NCBI GenBank assembly: GCA_049513055.1
Contig: JBEKWN010000138.1
Location: forward strand, 1 to 5,898
DNA length: 5,898 nucleotides
Source: UBA1163 sp049513055
Lineage (GTDB): Bacteria; Desulfobacterota; BSN033; UBA1163
Reading direction: 5' to 3'
Below, piece after piece: positions 1-5,696 of the stretch (position 1 is its first letter; the number at the start of each line of letters is the position of its first letter). The position numbers were made by a program, and so were the translations under genes. Under the pieces are notes generated by a model, which worked only from the letters and a program-made list of their open reading frames with translations, was not told the origin of the DNA and made no database searches.

Positions 1-72
1 CAGGAAGTAACACACGCGATGGGATTGAGAAGTTCCCGCCTCCAATGGCAACTCAGCCGATACCAATTACCA

Positions 73-1128
73 CTAACACCAATTGTCGGTCTGGGGCTGG
101 GGGAGTTGGTGGGTTTTGAGCATCCGTATGTACTCGTCGAACCCCTGTTCCCCGCTGTCCCTCTCCATTTTTTCTATCTCTGGTACCACCTGATCTAGGA
201 TATCCTGATCGTTGACGACGCTTAAAGGAAAGCGACCGTAACCGGCATAGTGGAGGAGAGTGTAAACCTGTCTCTGTCTCTTTGTCATCGACAAAAAGGC
301 GTCTAGTTCTTTCAGCATATACTCTTTCTTTTCATCCAGAAAGCCATCCACGTGCATGAGGAGGTTCAGGCTGAAATCATTACACGAGAAATAGCTATGC
401 ATGTCGTCAAGGTGATCAACGAGAAGACGTATTTCAGCAACGATTTCGTCCTCCGTCAAAGGTATGAACGTCCCTTCCTCGACCATTTTCTGCATGGGCG
501 ACTGGGGATGCATAGCAAAAGTCCTTACCCTTATAAAATGGGGACGGATGAGGTTGAGCAGCCTTGCCGTCTCTGTTGCATGTTCCTCGCTCAGGGCCCG
601 ACCGGCGATACCTGGCATAATATATTCAGAAAGCTCAATTCCCGCTTCCATGACGTGTCTACCCCCAGTAACCACTTCTTTGGGGGTTATCCCCTTCTTC
701 ATCATTTGCAATACCTTAGCCGATCCGCTCTCCATGCCTGTATGGATTCTTGTCAGACCTGCCTGTTTAAGGCGTTTGAGGTCATCGACACTCTTTTGAC
801 TCAACGTGCGCGCACGGGCGTAAGTGGTGATCCTGTCGATCTTCGGGAATCTCTCCTTGAGGTGGTCCAGAATGAGAACGAGATCTTCCACGGGCAGGAT
901 TAGACTGTCCGCATCCTGCAAAAAAGCCGTTGTGACCCCCGAATATCCCCTGAGCCCATCGGCCATGCTGTCAATATCCTTCTTTACTTCTTCCACAGTT
1001 CTTTTTGAGAATTTCACACCCTTATAGGCCGGGCAAAAGAGACACTGGTTCCACGGACAGTTGCGCGTTACGCGGATTAGAAGGCTCGATGCCTCACTCG
1101 GCGGTCTTATCACTCCCTGTTCATACAT
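73..1128 (-). CDS. Radical SAM protein, CX4CX2C type, function unknown
   Basis: This is a 351-residue radical SAM enzyme. Such proteins bind a [4Fe-4S] cluster through three cysteines and cleave S-adenosylmethionine to start radical chemistry; this one looks cytoplasmic, with no signal peptide or membrane segment. The cluster cysteines are C24, C29 and C32 in TRNCPWNQCLFC. The spacing is CX4CX2C rather than the usual CX3CX2C, which I recall from a group of uncharacterised COG1032-like proteins starting with a similar 'RPPSEA' stretch (residues 8-13 here). Other barrel motifs are LQDAD (69-73), GMESGS (130-135) and YIMPGIAG (168-175). There is no N-terminal B12-binding domain and no extra cysteine cluster, so one cluster is likely. 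The ATG start is supported by GAGGG at 1135-1139, six bases upstream. The gene is divergent from the hydrolase at 1276. The substrate is not recognisable. Confidence 0.93.
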   Translation of the reverse strand: MYEQGVIRPPSEASSLLIRVTRNCPWNQCLFCPAYKGVKFSKRTVEEVKKDIDSMADGLRGYSGVTTAFLQDADSLILPVEDLVLILDHLKERFPKIDRITTYARARTLSQKSVDDLKRLKQAGLTRIHTGMESGSAKVLQMMKKGITPKEVVTGGRHVMEAGIELSEYIMPGIAGRALSEEHATETARLLNLIRPHFIRVRTFAMHPQSPMQKMVEEGTFIPLTEDEIVAEIRLLVDHLDDMHSYFSCNDFSLNLLMHVDGFLDEKKEYMLKELDAFLSMTKRQRQVYTLLHYAGYGRFPLSVVNDQDILDQVVPEIEKMERDSGEQGFDEYIRMLKTHQLPQPQTDNWC

Positions 1129-1239
1129 ATTTGACCCTCATTGTGTCGTTCCTTCTTGCCTATACAACATTTTAACCTATGGGAAAGCGAAGTTACAGAG
1201 AAGAAAAACCCAAGTAAGGAATTAAAAGATAGTCATATC

Positions 1240-1268
1240 TTGACAATGCCCTACCTGATAATTAGTTT
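1240..1268 (+). promoter_or_regulatory. Weak candidate promoter placing the hydrolase start near +1
   Basis: A perfect -35 box TTGACA lies at 1240-1245. At the standard 17-bp spacing the -10 hexamer is TAGTTT (1263-1268), which matches the consensus poorly. If used, transcription would start at about 1274-1276, at the ATG of the hydrolase, giving a leaderless mRNA. This would explain the missing ribosome binding site. A 6-bp inverted repeat, AAGATA-GTCA-TATCTT (1226-1241), overlaps the first bases of the -35 box and could be an operator. All of this is inference from short motifs. Confidence 0.25.
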
Positions 1269-1275
1269 CTCTAAT

Positions 1276-1896
1276 ATGATTCTGAGGACACTAGTTGTTG
1301 GACCGATTCAAGCGAACTGTTTTATCCTGGGCTGCGAGCGGACGAGAGAGGCCGCTGTCATCGATCCGGGAGGCGACTCAGACAAGATCCTCATCGCCCT
1401 CGCCAAGGATAAGCTTCGCTGCGTTTACATTATCAATACCCATGGCCATTTTGACCATTCAGGGGAGAATAGGCGCCTTAAAGAAGTGACAGGAGCTCAG
1501 CTCCTCATCCACCGTGCCGATGCCCCCATGATCTTGCATCAAGGAGCCAGCGGTAGCTCATGGGGAATGAATGTTGACAATTCACCTCCTCCGGACCGGT
1601 ATCTGGAAGAAGGCGACATCATCACCTTTGGCGACATTTCGTTGAAAGTTCTTCATACTCCAGGTCATTCCCCCGGGGGAATTTCGCTCTTTTCAGACAA
1701 GATAGTATTTGTCGGGGATACCCTCTTTGCAGGGTCCATTGGAAGGACAGATTTCCCAGGTGGAGATTATGAGGGTCTAATTCGCAATGTCAGAGAAAAG
1801 ATCTTCCCCCTGGGAGAAGACGTCGTAGTTTATCCGGGACACGGCCCCAAGACAACCGTAGGCAGAGAGAAAAGAACCAACCCATTCTTTATCTGA
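1276..1896 (+). CDS. Metallo-beta-lactamase-fold hydrolase, YcbL / glyoxalase II-like
   Basis: This is a 206-residue cytoplasmic metallo-hydrolase of the small glyoxalase-II-like (YcbL) group, which typically hydrolyses thioesters such as S-lactoylglutathione. The real substrate here is unknown, since many anaerobes use other thiols. The full metal-ligand set is visible: H56, H58, D60 and H61 in THGHFDH, H131 in TPGHSPGG, D148 in FVGDTLF and H189 in YPGHGP. The group hallmarks GRTDFPGG (156-163) and the ending GREKRTNPF (196-204) are present. It lacks the extra C-terminal domain of classical glyoxalase II. The ATG at 1276 fits the family start 'MILRTLVVGPIQANC'. The frame stays open back to a TTG at 1141, but that extension (45 residues) has no family character. 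No Shine-Dalgarno sequence precedes 1276 or the upstream in-frame ATG at 1246, which is unusual here. Confidence 0.92.
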   Translation: MILRTLVVGPIQANCFILGCERTREAAVIDPGGDSDKILIALAKDKLRCVYIINTHGHFDHSGENRRLKEVTGAQLLIHRADAPMILHQGASGSSWGMNVDNSPPPDRYLEEGDIITFGDISLKVLHTPGHSPGGISLFSDKIVFVGDTLFAGSIGRTDFPGGDYEGLIRNVREKIFPLGEDVVVYPGHGPKTTVGREKRTNPFFI

Positions 1897-1905
1897 CGAA
1901 AAAGA

Positions 1906-1933
1906 GAATTGAGGAATTCGGGAATTTTGAATT
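1906..1933. repeat. Four GAATT units at 7-8 bp spacing
   Basis: GAATT occurs at 1906-1910, 1914-1918, 1922-1926 and 1929-1933, so starts are 8, 8 and 7 bases apart. The cluster begins ten bases after the stop codon of the hydrolase. It looks like a short degenerate tandem repeat, a kind of simple-sequence tail often found behind genes; function unknown. Confidence 0.5.
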
Positions 1934-2261
1934 AAGAATAAAAACCTCACGCCTTATATGCAACCATGAGAGTCTGTCCTCTTGAGAACAATTTCGACCA
2001 TAGATTTGCCACACATCACCAACCTGCTAAAAACCTCCGAAGGCAACGTATGATTGCCCCAACCGATACCTACCTGACAGGCAATGTCAACTGACCTCCT
2101 GATTAACGAGTTCACCTACAAGTCATTACTCTGAGATAACCCTTGGGAGTAACGATTACTAGTAGAAATGTGCATAATTTAAAACCAGAACGGAACTGAT
2201 TACAATTGATAACTCGCCTCTGTTGTTCAATTTTACACAAGGATATTGCTTTTCGTGTCCC

Positions 2262-2280
2262 TATTTGGGCAACCCAAATA
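2262..2280. repeat. Perfect 8-bp hairpin, possible terminator of the oxidoreductase gene
   Basis: TATTTGGG (2262-2269) and CCCAAATA (2273-2280) are exact inverted repeats around the three-base loop CAA. The hairpin lies 53 bases past the stop codon of the minus-strand oxidoreductase gene. In that direction it is followed by GGGAC rather than a T-run, so it is not a canonical intrinsic terminator. It could still stabilise the 3' end of the mRNA or act as a protein-binding dyad. Confidence 0.4.
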
Positions 2281-2311
2281 TCTTATAGGTAAACTAAAAC
2301 CTTTTGAGCCA

Positions 2312-2327
2312 TGTTGTTCTAACAACA
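2312..2327. repeat. Short TGTTGTT/AACAACA hairpin just after the oxidoreductase stop
   Basis: TGTTGTT (2312-2318) and AACAACA (2321-2327) are exact inverted repeats two bases apart, six bases beyond the oxidoreductase stop codon. Its right arm extended, AACAACAGAG (2321-2330), is also the reverse complement of CTCTGTTGTT at 2218-2227, so the arm has two possible partners. The stem is AT-rich and lacks a T-run, so termination activity is doubtful. Confidence 0.35.
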
Positions 2328-2333
2328 GAGAAT

Positions 2334-4466
2334 TTAGCCCTTCTCCACCTCACAGAGTAAAGCCTTAATTACTGGGAACCCTGAGATCGGATCCCGATTT
2401 TCCATGTCGGTCAATTCATTGACATTGGCCTCTCTCCATTCTTCCGGTTGAAGAGGTCCTCCACCGCCCATATTGGCCTCGATCACTCCTTTAATGATCC
2501 TTTCCGTCACTTTGGCATAGAAAGGAACTCTTCCTCTCTTGGTCTTTACCCAGACCCTGTCCCCAGTGTGAATCTTTCTTTTCTCGGCGTCTTCTGGATG
2601 GATGAGAATATTGGGTTTATCCTGGAGCTTGAGAAGGCCGGGAATATTGAGATGCTGGCTCCTGAAAGCAGATTGGATTCGGGTCCCAGTTGTTAGGATG
2701 AGTGGAAAATCCTTTGCTAATTCAGCAGAGCCGATCGGACCCTCAGAAGGTTCTTGATAGATTGGAAGAGGATCATAGCCATACTTTTTCAATAACTCGG
2801 AGGAAATCTCAAATTTTCCAGAAGAGGTTTCAAACCCGGGATTTCTGTCCTTCCGAAGCAAACCATTCTTATACTTTTCATAGACCATCGGAGGCGACGA
2901 AAGAGAGACCCCTTCGGGTTTTGATTTTAACTGTTCAAGGGAGAAGGGCGCCCCACTCAATACAAATTCCAACATCGCCTCCTCGGACTGAGGATAGCGA
3001 TCCCCGTAGCCTAAGGCCCTCGCCAATTCTGCCAAAATAAGGTAGTCATTCCTCGCTTCGCCTACGGGAGGGATCGCCCGTTCCCGAAAGGAGACATGCC
3101 CTGGATAAAGCCTATAGGAGGTAATCTCAAACATTGTTGTGGCTGGGAGAACGACATCAGCATAAAAAGCCTCATTGGTGAGAAACCGGTCAATGACCAC
3201 CAAGCAGTCTAGCGCTTCATAGCAGCTCTTCCATAGTCCCGGATTGGGAAAGGCAGTGAGGATAGAACCTCCAAGAACGATCAATCCTTTGATTGGATAG
3301 GGATCTCCTTTGAGAATCGCCCTCGGCACTTCCAAAAAATGTCCGCTTCTGTTCAGGTCACAATAGAGAGGATAACGGTCAGAGCCAATCGTTGGCCTCC
3401 TCTTGGGTGGATCGATTTTATTTCTTCGAATAGAAGATGATCCAGGCATACGGAAGACTAACCCTCCCGGTCGATCGAAGTTCCCGGAGAGGGCCCAAAG
3501 GATGAGAATGGCTCGAATATTCTGGATTCCGCTATTGGTATATTCAAGGCCGGTATGGATAAGGGGAGAGGTTCTCAACTGGGATAAATCCTTGGCCAAC
3601 CTTTCAATCCGTTCTGCTTTTACCCAAGTGATCTCTTCTACTGCCTTTGGAGAAAAGTCTTTCACGTATTCTCTGAACTCTCTCAGGCCGTGGGTCCAAT
3701 CATCTGCAAACGTTAAGTCGTACGAGCCCTTTTCCATCATCACATGGGCTATCCCCAAAGCCAAGGCCCCATCTGTTCCAGGTCTGATCCCAATCCATTC
3801 ATCGGCCTTTTCTGCCGTATAAGTCTTAAGAGGATCGATCACCACCACCTTGACTCCTCGTTCTCTTGCTTCTAAGATTTTCTTCAGGTTGATCGGAGGA
3901 GAGTCCGTTGCTGGATTTGCACCCCAGACGACAATCTGATCGCTCCTCTCAATGTCTGGAAAGAACCGATCAAAGGTAGCCCCGAAAGTGGCCACAGGTG
4001 CCAATACCCTATGCGCATTGTTGCACAGGGAACTGCAGCTAAACGTGTTTGGAGATCCCAATGGGAAAAAGAGGTTTAAACAGATGCGGTCATAACCCCC
4101 CGTTGTGAACATATCGCATAAGGACTGCTCAAACCCTCCTCTGCCTGAATAGATAGCCATGGCCTCCGGTCCATATTTTTGTGCCACTTGCTTGATGAGC
4201 CGGGCCGAAATCTCAAAGGCTTCCTCCCAGGAGATCCTCTCCAATTTTCCCGCTCCTCGATCCCCAATGCGTTTCATCGGAAATTGCAGTCGATCGGGTG
4301 AATAGACAATCTCCTCCGAGTGAACTCCTCGAAGGCAGACGATCCCTAACGGATGACCTTTCATCGGTTTTATCTTATGGAGCCGTTCCCCATCCATTAC
4401 GATATCAATCCCGCAGCTTGCCGGGCAGATCCCACACAGACCCTTTTTATTTTTCTCCTCTGTCAT
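2334..4466 (-). CDS. Cytoplasmic molybdopterin (Mo/W) oxidoreductase, single [4Fe-4S], DMSO-reductase family
   Basis: This is a 710-residue catalytic subunit carrying a bis-pyranopterin Mo or W cofactor. Numbering is from the ATG at 4466. An N-terminal [4Fe-4S] domain has C11, C14, C18 and C44 (CX2CX3CX25C, followed by LRG). The central molybdopterin domain runs from about 63 to 480, with WGANPATDSPP near 190. The cofactor-binding C-terminal domain spans about 587-710. The likely metal ligand is C148 in GSPNTFSCSSLCNN, as in Cys-liganded PsrA/PhsA/ArrA-like enzymes. A formate dehydrogenase is less likely, because no His follows the ligand Cys. Acetylene hydratase is similar in size, but P15 stands where I recall its catalytic Asp, after the second cluster Cys. 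There is no Tat signal or export segment. No iron-sulfur or membrane partner subunit is adjacent, so the redox partner is unknown. The gene is divergent from a ModA-type binding protein, which suits its metal need. Confidence 0.95.
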   Translation of the reverse strand: MTEEKNKKGLCGICPASCGIDIVMDGERLHKIKPMKGHPLGIVCLRGVHSEEIVYSPDRLQFPMKRIGDRGAGKLERISWEEAFEISARLIKQVAQKYGPEAMAIYSGRGGFEQSLCDMFTTGGYDRICLNLFFPLGSPNTFSCSSLCNNAHRVLAPVATFGATFDRFFPDIERSDQIVVWGANPATDSPPINLKKILEARERGVKVVVIDPLKTYTAEKADEWIGIRPGTDGALALGIAHVMMEKGSYDLTFADDWTHGLREFREYVKDFSPKAVEEITWVKAERIERLAKDLSQLRTSPLIHTGLEYTNSGIQNIRAILILWALSGNFDRPGGLVFRMPGSSSIRRNKIDPPKRRPTIGSDRYPLYCDLNRSGHFLEVPRAILKGDPYPIKGLIVLGGSILTAFPNPGLWKSCYEALDCLVVIDRFLTNEAFYADVVLPATTMFEITSYRLYPGHVSFRERAIPPVGEARNDYLILAELARALGYGDRYPQSEEAMLEFVLSGAPFSLEQLKSKPEGVSLSSPPMVYEKYKNGLLRKDRNPGFETSSGKFEISSELLKKYGYDPLPIYQEPSEGPIGSAELAKDFPLILTTGTRIQSAFRSQHLNIPGLLKLQDKPNILIHPEDAEKRKIHTGDRVWVKTKRGRVPFYAKVTERIIKGVIEANMGGGGPLQPEEWREANVNELTDMENRDPISGFPVIKALLCEVEKG

Positions 4467-4472
4467 TTTAAG

Positions 4473-4479
4473 ACCTTCC
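4473..4479 (-). promoter_or_regulatory. Ribosome binding site deciding the oxidoreductase start
   Basis: On the minus strand GGAAGGT (4479 to 4473) lies six bases before the ATG at 4466. The frame could also begin at a GTG at 4481, but that codon overlaps this Shine-Dalgarno sequence and has no good site of its own. The ATG start is therefore preferred, which shortens the longest reading by five residues. Confidence 0.7.
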
Positions 4480-4531
4480 ACCAGAAGAAATAGTTTCTGT
4501 ACGGAAAGAGAGTAAAAGACATTCCTTTTTC

Positions 4532-4584
4532 ATAAACGGACAGGGTAGCTAAGGGGGTTAAGGGAGGTATCGTCGTCCATTTAC
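4532..4584 (-). promoter_or_regulatory. Candidate structured 5' leader of the oxidoreductase mRNA
   Basis: In the minus-strand transcript, GUAAAUGGAC (4584-4575) can pair over all ten positions with GUCCGUUUAU (4541-4532), using two G-U wobbles. The loop of 33 nt is very C-rich and includes ACCUCCC. The stem would begin almost at the predicted transcription start and lies about 65 nt before the ATG. I cannot match it by eye to the Moco riboswitch or any other known RNA family. The pairing is visible; the regulatory role is inference. Confidence 0.35.
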
Positions 4585-4590
4585 CTTCAA

Positions 4591-4619
4591 AATTTACATC
4601 CTTTTCTAAGAACTGTCAA
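4591..4619 (-). promoter_or_regulatory. Sigma-70-type promoter of the oxidoreductase gene
   Basis: On the minus strand a perfect TTGACA (4619-4614) is followed by 17 bp and the -10 hexamer TAAATT (4596-4591), which has four of six consensus bases. Transcription would start near 4584-4586, giving a leader of about 120 nt before the ATG at 4466. The gene appears to be transcribed alone. Confidence 0.6.
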
Positions 4620-4750
4620 TGAGTGAGTAAAGGAAGGAAGAGTTAAAAAAGGGCTTGTTTAATTCACCTACTAACAAATGAAATTGCGACAGAAAAAAGT
4701 CGAAGATTTCTGGTGGAAAGAAAGTTATTGTTATTTTTTAAATCATTCGA

Positions 4751-4779
4751 TTGACAAATCCAAAATTAACCATTATAGT
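4751..4779 (+). promoter_or_regulatory. Strong sigma-70-type promoter of the ModA-like gene
   Basis: TTGACA (4751-4756) and TATAGT (4774-4779) are separated by exactly 17 bp, giving eleven of twelve consensus bases. The predicted start of transcription is about 4785-4787, so the leader is only about 40 nt. It contains the ribosome binding site GGAGG at 4815-4819, seven bases before the ATG. This is the best promoter in the window. Confidence 0.75.
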
Positions 4780-4807
4780 AGCGTTATTCTTACGAGAGAA
4801 TAACGCT
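4780..4807 (+). promoter_or_regulatory. Perfect 11-bp palindromic operator, ModE-like
   Basis: AGCGTTATTCT (4780-4790) and AGAATAACGCT (4797-4807) are exact inverted repeats around TACGAG. The element starts directly after the -10 box and covers the predicted +1, the classic site for a repressor. It contains CGTTAT-N12-ATAACG; from memory, ModE operators upstream of modA genes have the same CGTTAT/ATAACG arms and similar spacing. Since transcription should start inside the left arm, the mRNA would lack the full hairpin, so a DNA operator is likelier than an RNA structure. The identity of the regulator is inference; no regulator gene is in the window. Confidence 0.6.
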
Positions 4808-4826
4808 TTAGGATGGAGGTTTTGAA

Positions 4827-5696
4827 ATGAGAAGGTTCCTTATTTTTTCGCTAATATTCCTATCTTTTCTTACAACTCAAAAAGCTCAATCTTCGTCAAA
4901 ACGGCTTCTCATCTTTGCTGGTGCGGCCAGCAAACCTGCGACGGAAGAAGCGATAAAAGCGTTCCAAGAGAAAACTGGGATACTCGTCGATGTCACATTT
5001 GGTGGTTCAGGATTTGTCCTTGCCCAAATGAAACTGGCCAAGAAAGGTGACCTTTACTTCCCTGGGTCTTCCGATTTTATGGAAATGGCGAAAAAAGAGG
5101 ACCTTGTATTTCCTGAATCAGAAAAAATTCTAGTTTATCTCGTCCCGGCGATCAATGTGCAAAAAGGGAATCCAAAAAAAATCTATTCTCTCAAGGATCT
5201 GGCAAAGGATGACATAAGGGTGGCTATCGCCAATCCAGAGACAGTCTGTGTTGGGATCTATGCAGTTGAGATTATTGAAAAGAATCTCTCCCCTTCCGAG
5301 AAGGAGAAATTTAAAAAAAATTTGGTCAATTATACAGAAAGTTGTGAGAAAACGGCAAACGCCATTTCTCTAAAAGCGGTAGATGCTGTTATCGGATGGA
5401 GAGTTTTTCATTATTGGGATCCAGACCGGATAGAAACGATTTACTTGAAACCGGAAGAGGTTTCAAGAATTGGTTATATTCCGATCGCCATCTCGAAATT
5501 TACCCAGGACAAAATGTTGGCCCAAAAATTTATAGATTTCCTCTTATCTCCCCAGGGAAAAGTGATCTTCCAAAAACATCATTACCTAATGGACCTAAAT
5601 GAGGCTATTCGTTATACGAAACCGAATACTCCTGTCGGAGGAGAGTACGTTCTCCCCAATGACTGGAGGACAAAAAGCTCTATGGATTTAAAATAA
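4827..5696 (+). CDS. Periplasmic molybdate/tungstate-type ABC transporter substrate-binding protein (ModA-like)
   Basis: This is a 289-residue precursor of a ModA/WtpA-type binding protein, which captures an oxyanion in the periplasm and passes it to an ABC permease. A signal peptide is clear: MRR, a hydrophobic core at about 4-15, and a likely cut after A20 or S22. There is no lipobox cysteine. The first oxyanion-binding loop is AGAASKPA (31-38, S35 candidate ligand), the second FGGSGFVLAQM (58-68, S61 candidate). GDLYFPGSSDFM (74-85) and ANPETVCVGIYA (135-146) follow, and DAVIGW (186-191) marks the second lobe. C141 and C173 could form a disulfide. Molybdate or tungstate is favoured by family and by the divergent Mo/W enzyme, but other oxyanions are possible. 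The start is fixed by GGAGG at 4815-4819. The coding sequence is A-rich, with lower GC than the other three genes. No permease or ATPase gene follows within the window. Confidence 0.9.
   Translation: MRRFLIFSLIFLSFLTTQKAQSSSKRLLIFAGAASKPATEEAIKAFQEKTGILVDVTFGGSGFVLAQMKLAKKGDLYFPGSSDFMEMAKKEDLVFPESEKILVYLVPAINVQKGNPKKIYSLKDLAKDDIRVAIANPETVCVGIYAVEIIEKNLSPSEKEKFKKNLVNYTESCEKTANAISLKAVDAVIGWRVFHYWDPDRIETIYLKPEEVSRIGYIPIAISKFTQDKMLAQKFIDFLLSPQGKVIFQKHHYLMDLNEAIRYTKPNTPVGGEYVLPNDWRTKSSMDLK

Larger units (their letters stand above)
1897..2333. other. Noncoding gap between convergent genes
   Basis: These 437 bp lie between the convergent ends of the hydrolase and the oxidoreductase genes. I see no gene I can support. 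The longest open stretches include a 42-codon plus-strand frame (1966-2094) and a minus-strand frame ending at about 1956, neither with a ribosome binding site or recognisable family. The gap holds a short GAATT repeat cluster, two hairpins near its right end and a 10-bp inverted repeat (CTCTGTTGTT at 2218-2227, AACAACAGAG at 2321-2330). No strong GC-rich stem with a T-run was found for either gene, so the termination points are unclear. Confidence 0.6.
4476..4718. repeat. 11-bp inverted repeat TTCCACCAGAA / TTCTGGTGGAA across the divergent region
   Basis: TTCCACCAGAA at 4476-4486 is the exact reverse complement of TTCTGGTGGAA at 4708-4718. The first copy overlaps the ribosome binding site of the oxidoreductase on the minus strand; the second lies 33 bp upstream of the -35 box of the binding-protein gene. 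Both copies point toward their respective genes. It could be a shared protein-binding element or chance. Confidence 0.35.

Noticed and set aside
352..903. 183-codon open frame on the plus strand
   Set aside because: It lies wholly antisense within the radical SAM gene, whose motifs are intact. Its translation resembles no family, being rich in His, Cys and Arg as expected from a complementary shadow.
1141..1275. 45-codon N-terminal extension of the hydrolase from a TTG
   Set aside because: The extension has no family similarity and lacks a ribosome binding site. The ATG at 1276 fits the normal start of the family.
1966..2094. 42-codon plus-strand frame (MRVCPLENNFDHRF onward)
   Set aside because: No Shine-Dalgarno sequence, no recognised family, and its length is within chance expectation. 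A minus-strand frame over the same bases (ending in KRTDSHGCI) is equally open, so coding direction cannot be argued.
3403..3822. 139-codon plus-strand frame, and similar shorter frames at 2448, 2702 and on the minus strand at 4076
   Set aside because: All lie inside the oxidoreductase gene in other frames, with no domain character or supported start.
4687..4702. CGAC / GTCG hairpin with an A-rich loop
   Set aside because: Only four base pairs and no T-run after it. It is too weak to call a terminator or an operator.
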